Below, piece by piece: positions 43,943-53,152 of a DNA stretch of 64,000 nucleotides. The stretch lies in NCBI RefSeq assembly GCF_012726295.1, contig NZ_JABAOB010000004.1, forward strand, positions 310,001-374,000, given 5' to 3'. The notes below the pieces were generated by a model. The model searched no databases. It saw only the letters and a program-made list of their open reading frames with translations, and was not told where the DNA came from. Origin of the DNA: Chitinophaga sp. Ak27. GTDB taxonomy: Bacteria; Bacteroidota; Bacteroidia; Chitinophagales; Chitinophagaceae. A program made the position numbers and the translations under genes. Position 1 is the stretch's first letter. Each line of letters begins with the position of its first letter.

Positions 43943-44554
43943 ATGGGAGATAATATTGCGGCGCCGTTTCTACCGGCGCAGTACGTGGGAGAAGCCACTA
44001 CTACTTCCGAGAGCAAAGATTTAATGAATGAAGAGGCAGCCTCAGCCTTTTTCAAAACGGCCGTATTGCGCCTGGCAGACGTTAATAACTGGGAATCGCT
44101 GAGTGGTAGCATGTCGTCGGGCTTTCAGCTTACCGACCTGGCAGGAAAGCCTGTAGCAGGGCCGGCGGAAACGGGCATGTATATACGCATTGATATCCCG
44201 GGGCCGGGTACCCATGCAGGGAAGGGGTTTGACTGGGTGAAGATTGAACAAAAGGAACATATCATGTTAAATGAGCACCAGGAAGTATTCTTTATCCGGG
44301 CCAGGCCTTCCGAACATCCTATACAAAAAAGTGCGGGGATCGCACATTTCCTGCGTAAAGAAGCCAGCAGTTCGTTTGTGCTGGTAAGGAACGGTACTAC
44401 CGTTACTGCAGCGGTATATGGTCGTAATGAGGTGCCCAATACCCAGAGCACCGACCTGGGCGACCGGATCAGGAATGCCGTGGTAGGTTCTACGGGTGCT
44501 ATCGGTATTTCAAAACTTCAATGGAAAGCCCTGGTAAAGGGAGTATTGGAATAA
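43943..44554 (+). CDS. Hypothetical protein, 203 residues
   Basis: I do not recognise a named domain. The ATG at 43943 is preferred to a TTG at 43937. No signal peptide is visible. The central part (SSGFQLTDLAGKPVAG, GMYIRIDIPGPGTHAGKGFDW, VEVFF-like strands) resembles a beta-sandwich or PH-type fold, and the C terminus is a short helix (ISKLQWKALVKGVLE). FDWVKIEQ and RPSEHP could be conserved motifs. The stop lies 2 bp from the stop of the convergent MarR gene. Confidence 0.65.
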   Translation: MGDNIAAPFLPAQYVGEATTTSESKDLMNEEAASAFFKTAVLRLADVNNWESLSGSMSSGFQLTDLAGKPVAGPAETGMYIRIDIPGPGTHAGKGFDWVKIEQKEHIMLNEHQEVFFIRARPSEHPIQKSAGIAHFLRKEASSSFVLVRNGTTVTAAVYGRNEVPNTQSTDLGDRIRNAVVGSTGAIGISKLQWKALVKGVLE

Positions 44555-44556
44555 GC

Positions 44557-45027
44557 CTATTGCCGCTGTTCTCGTTCAAAAAAATTTTGCACTTTTATAT
44601 TGGCTTCTACTTCTTCGATGGCCTTCATCAGGTTATGGGGGGTGTCAGTGAGAGACGCCAGGGCGGCCGACATCCTTTTCCACACCGGCTGCATCTGAAT
44701 CACCAGTTCTTTCCCCTTTTCTGTAAGCAGGATGAGCCGTTTCCGCTCATCTGTCTTGTCTTTTTTAGAACGAACCAGCTTTTGCTTTTCCAATTCTTTC
44801 AACAGGCTGATAGTAGATGGATGAGAATAGCCTATTTCTGCGGCTATTTCTACTACGCTCAATACCGGCTTTTGGTGCAGGGTATACACTACCGGGAACC
44901 ACTTCGGCTCAAAATCAATCCCATGGGCCTTATAAATCAATTGCCCCTCCTTGCGCAGCTGATCGCTGAGGCGTTGTAAACGCGTGGCAATGGCCAATAT
45001 GCCGGATGCTTCGATTAAATTGCTCAT
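44557..45027 (-). CDS. MarR family transcriptional regulator
   Basis: A 156-residue winged-helix dimer-type protein with LSVVEIAAEIGYSHPSTISL as recognition helix and the wing KDKTDERKRLILLTEKG. MarR proteins are repressors released by phenolic or oxidant ligands. Its ATG shares a base with the stop of the upstream GNAT gene (TAATG), so the two are translationally coupled and under the promoter at 45549-45580. Confidence 0.9.
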   Translation of the reverse strand: MSNLIEASGILAIATRLQRLSDQLRKEGQLIYKAHGIDFEPKWFPVVYTLHQKPVLSVVEIAAEIGYSHPSTISLLKELEKQKLVRSKKDKTDERKRLILLTEKGKELVIQMQPVWKRMSAALASLTDTPHNLMKAIEEVEANIKVQNFFEREQRQ

Positions 45028-45530
45028 TAGCCCTCTTTTTCCAGGTGTAAGTGATAGAATACGTTATCTGCAGGCATCACCGGAAAATACGAAGGTAAAT
45101 CCGTTTTGGGAATCCTTTTGAAATGATTACGCTCATAAAAGCGCATGGCGGCTTCCAGTTTATTGACAGTGCCCAGGTAAAGGTCCTGGATACCCTGTTG
45201 CCGGCTATACGCTATTAGCCCCTCCAGCAAACGTTGGGCAATACCCAGCTCTTTCCCCCGGAATTCTTTTTTGACAAACATCTTGCGGATAGCGCCGGCC
45301 TGATGACCAATGGCAATAAGCGCAATCGTACCTACCAGTGTTTCCCCCTGCATAGCTCCCCAGAATCCGCCGCCGGTGCGATGATAACAGGTGTCAATAT
45401 CCAATAAGTCCGGCTGGTCTTCCAGGGTAACGGGGATGTTAAACTCCTGCTGTTGGATAGGGAGGATAAGACCAATAGCCTGTTGGCTGAAATGATTATC
45501 GATCATCCTGATTGTTGGTACTGTACTCAT
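45027..45530 (-). CDS. GNAT family N-acetyltransferase, coupled to MarR
   Basis: A 167-residue acetyltransferase from the ATG at 45530, with the acetyl-CoA loop KEFRGKELGIAQRLLEG after strand GAIRKMFV, and the C-terminal KLEAAMRFYERNHF block. The substrate is unknown. Coupling with a MarR regulator suggests that the enzyme modifies the small molecule the regulator senses, or that it protects against it. The in-frame extension to 45578 would run through the promoter and is rejected. Confidence 0.87.
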   Translation of the reverse strand: MSTVPTIRMIDNHFSQQAIGLILPIQQQEFNIPVTLEDQPDLLDIDTCYHRTGGGFWGAMQGETLVGTIALIAIGHQAGAIRKMFVKKEFRGKELGIAQRLLEGLIAYSRQQGIQDLYLGTVNKLEAAMRFYERNHFKRIPKTDLPSYFPVMPADNVFYHLHLEKEG

Positions 45531-45548
45531 GTTTCCGTAATTATAGTA

Positions 45549-45580
45549 TAAAACTACGTAGTTGACTACATATATCAAAA
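45549..45580 (-). promoter_or_regulatory. Promoter with MarR-type operator in the spacer
   Basis: Minus-strand TTTTG (45580-45576) and TAGTTTTA (45556-45549) are 19 nt apart, a near-consensus -33/-7 pair. The spacer and -7 edge hold two overlapping palindromes, ACTACGTAGT (45553-45562) and GTAGT-TG-ACTAC (45558-45569). This is a plausible autorepression site for the MarR protein encoded downstream. Confidence 0.55.
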
Positions 45581-45687
45581 TCTGTTTTAGCTATTCATAA
45601 AACAATTGGTACTCAGACAGGTGCGAACAGAGAGATCAACGATTAGCCGCTATCATCGCTTAAGGCAAAGTATTTCCCAACCGTGTT

Positions 45688-46236
45688 TTATTTTCCCAGT
45701 GCGGTAGGTAATCCATCGAGGCTAATGCGGTTCTTTTCAGCCTTATAAAGTTCCAGTCCTTCGGGGCCTTTGCTGGCAGCCCATTTAGCGGCATGGTCTC
45801 TTTCCCCGGTATACGTATATAGCGGTACACCAAAACCACAGGAGGTTTGTACTTTATGAATGTCGGCCACAATGATTTGCCTGGTAGCCGGCAACAGGGC
45901 AAAGTGGGCCGACAGCTCCGTCCATTCCGGGGCATCCGGCAATACCGTATAGCCATGGCCGTATAAGCGCAGTATATTGGGAGGGCCGTCAAAGGCGCAG
46001 AACATAAAAGTGATGCGGCCATTTTCTACCAGGTGGGCAGAGGTTTCATTGCCGCTGCCTACAATATCCAGGTAAGCCACCCGGGAAGGCGACAACACCC
46101 GGAAGCTGTCGAGCCCCTTAGGAGACTGATTTACATGCCCTTCCTGGCTGAGCGGCGCAGTGGCTACAAAAAACATTTTCTGGGCGGAAATGAATGCCTG
46201 GTGCTGCGGCTTGATATCATCAAAGAATTTTCCCAT
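45688..46236 (-). CDS. Pyridoxamine 5'-phosphate oxidase-like flavin protein
   Basis: A 182-residue protein with the split-barrel FMN-binding pattern: FFVATAPLSQEGHVNQSPKG near the start, VAYLDIVGSGNETSAHL, and GRITFMFCAFDGPPNILRLYG. Members bind FMN, F420 or heme, and only a few make pyridoxal phosphate. The length and motif order fit the general PNPOx-like family with unknown substrate, not PdxH. Confidence 0.82.
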   Translation of the reverse strand: MGKFFDDIKPQHQAFISAQKMFFVATAPLSQEGHVNQSPKGLDSFRVLSPSRVAYLDIVGSGNETSAHLVENGRITFMFCAFDGPPNILRLYGHGYTVLPDAPEWTELSAHFALLPATRQIIVADIHKVQTSCGFGVPLYTYTGERDHAAKWAASKGPEGLELYKAEKNRISLDGLPTALGK

Positions 46237-46300
46237 AGCAGTGGAGATTACAACGGTTAAAGATACAAATTTTTAGCCCCCGCCATCAACCGGAAAGCCG

Positions 46301-46308
46301 TACATTTG
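46301..46308 (+). promoter_or_regulatory. -7 element of the HlyD/FtsX/ABC exporter operon
   Basis: TACATTTG fits TAnnTTTG and lies 61 bp before the ATG at 46370. No exact -33 TTTG is visible. Confidence 0.45.
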
Positions 46309-46369
46309 ATACCGTACAAAGTACTAATGAAGCACTGTCCGTTATTTTCCGGCAGGAAAAATATGTTAC

Positions 46370-47449
46370 ATGAGGACGATCCAATTATTAGCGGTGCTTT
46401 TCCTTCTGGCCTCCTGTAAAGGCAAATGGGAAAAGACACAACCTTCGGTAGGAAAAATCACTGAGTCGGTATACGCTTCCGGTATCATCAAAGCCCGGCA
46501 CCAGTACCAGGTGTTTTCAAGGGTAAATGGACTGATCGTCAACATCCCTGTCACGGAAGGAGATACCGTCAGGAAAGGCGACCCCATTGTCATCATCCGC
46601 AATGAAACCGCAAAACTCAATACCGAAAACGCTGCTATCGCGGCCGATTACAATTCGGTAAAAGCCAACGCAGATAAATTAAATGAACTCCGCGTGAATA
46701 TAGACCTGGCCCGGATAAAGCTCAATAACGATTCCCTTACCCAAACCCGCCAGCGCAGGCTATGGGAACAACGCATTGGCAGCCAGCAGCAACTGGAACA
46801 GGCAGAACTGGCCTATAAAAATTCACTGACAGCCTATGATGTTGCCGTATTTAAGTACAACGACCTGCAAAAGCAGCTTAATTTCGCCGCGAAGCAGTCT
46901 GGCAAAAACCTGGAAATCAGTCATACCCAGAACGATGATTATACTGTCAGAAGCGATATCGACGGAAAGGTGTACAGCATCGTCCCGAAAAATGGGGAGA
47001 TGGTGACTACCCAAAGTCCCATAGCTGTAATTGGAGATGCGGGGAATTATTACCTGGAATTACAGGCCGACGAATATGATATTGCCCGCATCCGCCTGGG
47101 ACAAAAAGTGTATGTAACGCTGGATAGCTACCGGGGACAAGTGTTTGAGGCCGTGGTAGAAAAGATCTACCCGATGATGAACGAAAAATCCAGGTCCTTT
47201 ACCGTAGACGCCCACTTCACCGCCGCGCCGCCAGTGGTGTATCCCAATCTCACCCTCGAGGCCAATATCGAAATACAAACGAAAGAACATGCATTAACCA
47301 TCCCCCGAAGTTATTTACTGGCGGAAGATGAAGTAATGCTGGAAAATAAGGAAAGGAAGAAAGTGGTAACAGGCGTGAAAGACTACCAGCAGGTAGAAAT
47401 TGTGAGCGGGCTTACTGCCAGCGATGTGATCATTAAGCCGGCGCCATGA
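46370..47449 (+). CDS. HlyD/MFP family periplasmic adaptor lipoprotein
   Basis: A 359-residue adaptor with lipobox Cys (FLLASCKGK). The lipoyl half PVTEGDTVRKGDPIVIIRNE, a long coiled-coil hairpin (about residues 85-170), and the second half YTVRSDIDGKVYSIVPKNGE are in order. With the FtsX permease (ATGA overlap) and the LolD-type ATPase downstream it forms a MacAB/DevBCA-like export complex. No outer-membrane channel is encoded nearby. Confidence 0.88.
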   Translation: MRTIQLLAVLFLLASCKGKWEKTQPSVGKITESVYASGIIKARHQYQVFSRVNGLIVNIPVTEGDTVRKGDPIVIIRNETAKLNTENAAIAADYNSVKANADKLNELRVNIDLARIKLNNDSLTQTRQRRLWEQRIGSQQQLEQAELAYKNSLTAYDVAVFKYNDLQKQLNFAAKQSGKNLEISHTQNDDYTVRSDIDGKVYSIVPKNGEMVTTQSPIAVIGDAGNYYLELQADEYDIARIRLGQKVYVTLDSYRGQVFEAVVEKIYPMMNEKSRSFTVDAHFTAAPPVVYPNLTLEANIEIQTKEHALTIPRSYLLAEDEVMLENKERKKVVTGVKDYQQVEIVSGLTASDVIIKPAP

Positions 47450-48705
47450 ACTACCGGTTAATTGTCAATATCGCTGTTTCATTGCTGAAAGCCCGCTGGA
47501 GGCAAACACTGGTAGCGGCCATCGGCGTTACCTTCAGCATCACCATGTTTATTGCCCTGCTGAGTTTCATGACGGGGCTCAATGGCCTCCTGGATGGCCT
47601 GATCCTGAACAGAACGCCACATGTGCGTATCTACAATGATATTAAACCCACCAAAGGTCAGCCGGTGACGCTGGCGCCCGAAAATAAAACCGCACATAAT
47701 TTCATCCGCTCTGTTAAATCGGCCAGCGGACGCCTGGAAATATACAACAGCGCCGCTATTCTCGACCTGTTGCATCACGACAGCCGCGTACTGGGCGTGG
47801 CGCCTAAAATCGTGGCTCCCGTTTTTTTTAATGCCGGTACTATCGACATCACCGGCGTAGTGAACGGGATCGATGTCCAGGCAGAGAGCAGCCTGTTTCA
47901 CTTCTACGAATATATTGTAGCCGGAAATGCCATCGACCTGAAGAATGTGCCCAACAGCATCATTTTGGGAAAAGGGGTAGCGGAAAAGCTGTTGGCAGAA
48001 TTGGGAGATGTAGTACAGGTAACTACCTCCCAGGGAGAGATGATGCCCCTGAAAGTAGTAGGTTATTTTCAGTCAGGGCTACAGGACTTCGACAAAGTAC
48101 AATGCTATACTTCTATCAATACTGCCCAGAAATTATTAGGCAAGCCCAATAATTATCTTACCGATATACAGATAAAACTGCATGACCTGAATGGGGCGCC
48201 GGCCGTAGCCAGGGAGTATGGGGGGCTGTTCCAGGCCGATACCGAAGATATCCAGACCGCCAACTCGCAGTTTGAAACCGGAAGCTTTATCCGTACCCTG
48301 ATTTCTTACTCGGTAGGTATTACGCTGCTGATTGTAGCCGGTTTCGGGATTTATAACATTCTGAATATGATGATCTATGAAAAAATGGATGCCATTGCCA
48401 TCATGAAAGCAACGGGCTTTTCCGGTGCCGATGTAAACCGGATCTTTATTGTGATTGCACTCAGTATAGGGCTGGCAGGTGGTGCAGCAGGGTTGGTATT
48501 TGGCTATATCCTATCGGTAGTGATTAATCATATTCCATTTAAAACGGCTGCATTACCTACCATATCAACGTTTCCGGTGAATTATAACCCGGTATTTTAT
48601 GTAATAGCAACGGTATTTTCACTGGTCACTACCTACCTGGCAGGGTTTTTCCCGGCAAGAAAGGCCAGCAAGGTAGATCCGGTAGTTATTATAAGAGGTA
48701 AATAA
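47446..48705 (+). CDS. FtsX/MacB-type ABC exporter permease
   Basis: A 419-residue permease with one N-terminal membrane segment (ATIGVTFSITMFIALLSF region), a periplasmic core domain and three C-terminal membrane segments (VGITLLIVAGFGIYNIL, then the IAIMKATGFSGADV coupling motif). It ends in ARKASKVDPVVIIRGK, typical of the family. Its ATG lies within the stop of the adaptor gene. Confidence 0.9.
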   Translation: MNYRLIVNIAVSLLKARWRQTLVAAIGVTFSITMFIALLSFMTGLNGLLDGLILNRTPHVRIYNDIKPTKGQPVTLAPENKTAHNFIRSVKSASGRLEIYNSAAILDLLHHDSRVLGVAPKIVAPVFFNAGTIDITGVVNGIDVQAESSLFHFYEYIVAGNAIDLKNVPNSIILGKGVAEKLLAELGDVVQVTTSQGEMMPLKVVGYFQSGLQDFDKVQCYTSINTAQKLLGKPNNYLTDIQIKLHDLNGAPAVAREYGGLFQADTEDIQTANSQFETGSFIRTLISYSVGITLLIVAGFGIYNILNMMIYEKMDAIAIMKATGFSGADVNRIFIVIALSIGLAGGAAGLVFGYILSVVINHIPFKTAALPTISTFPVNYNPVFYVIATVFSLVTTYLAGFFPARKASKVDPVVIIRGK

Positions 48706-48706
48706 G

Positions 48707-49387
48707 ATGAGCGAAGTTATTCTGCAGGCAACACATATCACGAAGTATTTTCATGACCCGGTAACCGTACCGGTGCTGAACGACCTTAGTATGTCGGTGA
48801 ACAAAGGAGAATTTGTTTCGGTAGTAGGTAAGTCGGGCTGCGGCAAATCCACGCTATTATATGTGTTGTCTACGATGGATACTGATTATGAAGGAGAGCT
48901 GTGGATTGAACAGCAGCTTGTAACAGGGCAGAAAGAGAAGCAATTGGCGCGCATACGCAATGAAAAAATCGGTTTCGTATTCCAGTTTCATTACCTGCTC
49001 AATGAATTCAGCGTACTGAAGAATGTGATGTTGCCAGGACTTAAGCTCAATAAATATTCCGCCGAAGAAATAGAGCACCGGGCCATGGAACGGCTCAAAA
49101 TGCTCGATATAGACGAACTGGCGTTAAAGGGCGCCAACCAGTTATCCGGTGGGCAAAAACAGCGGGTAGCCATTGCCCGCGCCCTGATCAACGATCCTGC
49201 CATCATCATGGGAGATGAACCTACCGGTAACCTGGATAAGAAAAATGGCGAGATTGTATTCGATATCTTTAAAGAATTGGCTACACAATATCATCAAACG
49301 CTGTTGGTCGTTACTCATGATCTGGAGTTTGCGCAAAATACCAATCGTATCATCGAAATGGAAGATGGAAAAGTGATCCGTCAATAG
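48707..49387 (+). CDS. ABC exporter ATP-binding protein (MacB/LolD type)
   Basis: A 226-residue ATPase with Walker A GKSGCGKSTLLYVL, Q-loop VFQFHYLLNEFSVLKN, signature LSGGQKQRVAIARAL, Walker B AIIMGDEPTGNLDKKNGE and switch His in VVTHDLEFA. It starts 1 bp after the permease stop. The Q-loop HYLLNEF stretch is the LolD/MacB subfamily mark. Confidence 0.93.
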   Translation: MSEVILQATHITKYFHDPVTVPVLNDLSMSVNKGEFVSVVGKSGCGKSTLLYVLSTMDTDYEGELWIEQQLVTGQKEKQLARIRNEKIGFVFQFHYLLNEFSVLKNVMLPGLKLNKYSAEEIEHRAMERLKMLDIDELALKGANQLSGGQKQRVAIARALINDPAIIMGDEPTGNLDKKNGEIVFDIFKELATQYHQTLLVVTHDLEFAQNTNRIIEMEDGKVIRQ

Positions 49388-49390
49388 CTG

Positions 49391-49918
49391 TTACAGCAGC
49401 TTTTGGGCGGCATCTTCCCAGTTTAATATCCGTTCATAACCTTCTATATGCACATTGTGGTGACCATGATAGAGATACGCTTTCCCTTTGAAAAAGGTAA
49501 AGTTACGGATCAGGTCATCGATCATAATGTCTGTTTGTACAATTGATTTATCGCCGCAAAGACAGAATTGCTTCCAGGTGAGGAAAGGAAAATGTTCCTG
49601 TAGCCAGTCGTATTTGTCCCGTAAGGAATCGGGAAACTCCATGGCGGCAGATACGATGTAGAGTTTATACTTCTGGTTGAGTGCTTTCAATACTTCCTTT
49701 GCATCGGGGAATACATCCAGGTCGCGGAAGAATCCCGGTGTATTCAGGTATTCCTTGATCTTGTCTTTGTGTTCGGGTGGTACTGCTTCGGTGAATGTTT
49801 TGCCGTGTAACTCTTCAGGAGTAAATGTTTTTCCGTAATCCCTGTAATACCATTCCCTGGCTTTTTTAATAGGATCGGCAATGGTTTCGTCCATGTCTAT
49901 GGCAATAGATAGCTGCAT
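49391..49918 (-). CDS. 5'(3')-deoxyribonucleotidase-like HAD phosphatase
   Basis: A 175-residue HAD protein with the catalytic D8-M-D10-E-T, a helical cap (YYRDYGKTFTPEELHGK), and VSAAMEFP plus MIDDLIRNF for the later HAD motifs. It fits the NT5C-type family that removes phosphate from dNMPs and limits nucleotide pools. It converges on the ABC exporter operon with 3 bp between stops. Confidence 0.85.
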   Translation of the reverse strand: MQLSIAIDMDETIADPIKKAREWYYRDYGKTFTPEELHGKTFTEAVPPEHKDKIKEYLNTPGFFRDLDVFPDAKEVLKALNQKYKLYIVSAAMEFPDSLRDKYDWLQEHFPFLTWKQFCLCGDKSIVQTDIMIDDLIRNFTFFKGKAYLYHGHHNVHIEGYERILNWEDAAQKLL

Positions 49919-49953
49919 CGTTTCCAGATTTATAGAGCTAATATAGTAAAAGA

Positions 49954-50073
49954 AGCAGAAAGGTAAAAGCAGAAAGCAAAAAGCTATTGTACAGAAGAAC
50001 TTAGCGAGTATATAATGCTCGCTTTGATCATTTCTTTCAATAGCTTTTTGCTTTCTGCTTTTCGCTTTCTGCT
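49954..50073 (-). terminator. 36-bp inverted repeat at the end of the carbohydrate operon
   Basis: Arms at 49954-49989 and 50038-50073 are complementary with two mismatches. Each arm holds a duplicated AGCAGAAAG word and the AAAGCTATTG end also seen in the 7354-7438 repeat. A smaller hairpin (AGCGAG...CTCGCT) sits in the loop. It lies 3 bp after the DUF1080 stop, so it likely terminates the long minus-strand operon. Confidence 0.55.
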
Positions 50074-50076
50074 CCT

Positions 50077-50838
50077 CTACAATTGCTTCAGCATAATTTT
50101 CCGGTATTCTACTTTCATTGGCGGGCCTACATGCACCTGTACACCCAGCAATCCTTTGGATTTACCGTTTACTTTGTCGTTGTCGGTCACATCGCTCATC
50201 AACACGCCGTTGATGTAATGCTGGAGGCGATTGCCTTTTATAACAAGGTGACAGCTGTTCCAATCTTCATGTTTGATTAGGGTTTGCAGCGAGTCGCTGC
50301 TGCCCAGGGAGCCGGTTACAATGGCGGCGGTCCAGGCATTATTTTTTATGCCATCCGCTAAAGAAGCTGTAGGCTTGGGGATGGTGGTAATCTGCCCGCG
50401 GTAAGCCAGGGTAGTGCGTCCCCGTTCTTCATAGTTTTGCCCGGTATACCGGTTAGCGCCGTCTATATCGGCTTGGTAGCCTTTGAGAGCGTGAGGAACG
50501 TTGTCTACCCATACGCTGCGGTAATTGATGCCACTGTTGCCGCCACCGGTAATCCTAAACTCACAGGTGAGTTCGAAGTTAGCCGGTTGCCCGCCTTTCC
50601 ATACCAGGAACGTATTGGTTTTAAGCAGGGTTTGTGGTGTGACCTCTCCTACGAGGCAGCCGTTTTCCGCCCGCCAGTGGATGGAGTCACCGTCCCAGCC
50701 CTTTAATGTTTTGCCATCGAAGATGGAAACAAAGCCGGTGTCATTGCCCATGCTGTTGCCGGTTTGACAGCTGCTGGCGGAGCATAGCAGTGCTGCTGCG
50801 GCTAATGGCATAAACAATGTCCTGTATCTTTTCAGCAT
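50077..50838 (-). CDS. DUF1080 (3-keto-disaccharide hydrolase) lipoprotein
   Basis: A 253-residue lipoprotein (lipobox Cys24, CSASSC) with one DUF1080 beta-sandwich domain. Marks are SIFDGKTLKGWDGD, the FELTCEFRITGGGNSGINYR block and the C-terminal GLLGVQVHVGPPMKVEYRKI. DUF1080 proteins cleave 3-keto-glycosides, in place of classical glycoside hydrolases. It is the last gene of the SusCD-led operon and would act in the periplasm or at the surface. Confidence 0.88.
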   Translation of the reverse strand: MLKRYRTLFMPLAAAALLCSASSCQTGNSMGNDTGFVSIFDGKTLKGWDGDSIHWRAENGCLVGEVTPQTLLKTNTFLVWKGGQPANFELTCEFRITGGGNSGINYRSVWVDNVPHALKGYQADIDGANRYTGQNYEERGRTTLAYRGQITTIPKPTASLADGIKNNAWTAAIVTGSLGSSDSLQTLIKHEDWNSCHLVIKGNRLQHYINGVLMSDVTDNDKVNGKSKGLLGVQVHVGPPMKVEYRKIMLKQL

Positions 50839-50908
50839 AATTGATATTTTAAATGTTTGTTTTTCGTATATCCTTTGGAGATATATTTCGTTTGCCCGGC
50901 GCCGTTAG

Positions 50909-52060
<1,152 letters not shown>

Positions 52061-52088
52061 AGTTATCTCTCGTTAGGTGATTGAAAAG

Positions 52089-53129
52089 CTATTCCTGCCA
52101 GCCGTGTTGCGTTCTTACAGCGATCATGGCCGCCAGTATATCATTCCAGGTTTTTGCCTGGGTCATTACGACATTGGGAAACATGCAGCCATCCCAGCAA
52201 ATATGACGAAAGGCCTTTGTCAGCTGCCCCTGTTCATCGCGCAGCCAGTTGCCGGCATCCACCGGGATGTTCAGCTTGCCGTTAGGATCGGTGGCCAGGC
52301 AATGCCGGCCGGTCTTGTCGTGCGAGCCGGTGCCATGAACAGTGCCATCGTTTTGTGCTACATGGAAATCAATGGTCCACGGGCGTAATGCCCGGGTCAG
52401 CTGTCGAAGGCCCGCTGTCAACGCTTCCCTGTCTTTCCAGTCGAAATCCGCCGGCAAGATCCTGTCTTCCGGACTATTATATCCCAGTAAATACAGGAGG
52501 GTATGCGACATGTCGGCCTGGAAGCCAATATTAGGGCGATTCACCGCTTCTAAGGTATCTACCATGGCTCGCCAGCTATGCATGCCCCCCCAGCATATTT
52601 CGCCTTCTGCGGCCAGCCTTTCGCCGTAGTCCGCCGCTACATCACAGGCTTCGCGGAACGTGGCAGCAATTAACTGGGTATTGGCAGCGGGGTCTTGGGC
52701 CCAGCTTTCGGGAGAAGTGGCGGAGTCGATGCGTACGATACCATGCGGACGTATACCCAGTTCCCTTAGCCGTTGACCAACGCGGCAGGCTTTACGCACC
52801 TGTTCTACAAAACGGGCCCGGTCTTCTTTATTGCCCATAGCAGATCCTCCGCTGGGAGGCCAGATGGGCGCTACCAGGCTGCCTATCTCCAGTCCATAAG
52901 ACGCTACTTTGTCGCACAGCCGCTTCAGGTCATCATCACTGCTATCCACCGGTACATGCGGATCAAATAGACCGATGTCGATGCCATCGAATTTGACACC
53001 GTCTACTTCGGCGGCAGCCGTCATTTCCAGCAGTGTATCAAATGAGATGATGGGTTCTGATCCATCGCCTTTGCCTACAATACCCGGCCAGGTGGCATTG
53101 TGGAGCTTTGGGAAATTGTTATTTTTCAT
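52089..53129 (-). CDS. Sugar phosphate isomerase/epimerase-like TIM-barrel protein
   Basis: A 346-residue AP-endonuclease-2/xylose-isomerase-like barrel from the ATG at 53129 (a GTG one codon earlier is possible). Metal-site segments include DGIDIGLFDPH, AEGEICWGGMHSW, GFQADMSHTLLYL and IDFHVAQNDG. Enzymes of this fold epimerise or isomerise keto sugars, and some relatives perform beta-elimination of 3-keto-glycosides. The substrate is not known. It lies in the middle of the SusCD operon. Confidence 0.85.
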   Translation of the reverse strand: MKNNNFPKLHNATWPGIVGKGDGSEPIISFDTLLEMTAAAEVDGVKFDGIDIGLFDPHVPVDSSDDDLKRLCDKVASYGLEIGSLVAPIWPPSGGSAMGNKEDRARFVEQVRKACRVGQRLRELGIRPHGIVRIDSATSPESWAQDPAANTQLIAATFREACDVAADYGERLAAEGEICWGGMHSWRAMVDTLEAVNRPNIGFQADMSHTLLYLLGYNSPEDRILPADFDWKDREALTAGLRQLTRALRPWTIDFHVAQNDGTVHGTGSHDKTGRHCLATDPNGKLNIPVDAGNWLRDEQGQLTKAFRHICWDGCMFPNVVMTQAKTWNDILAAMIAVRTQHGWQE

Positions 53130-53152
53130 CACGTGGGTGTTTAATGGGTGAG

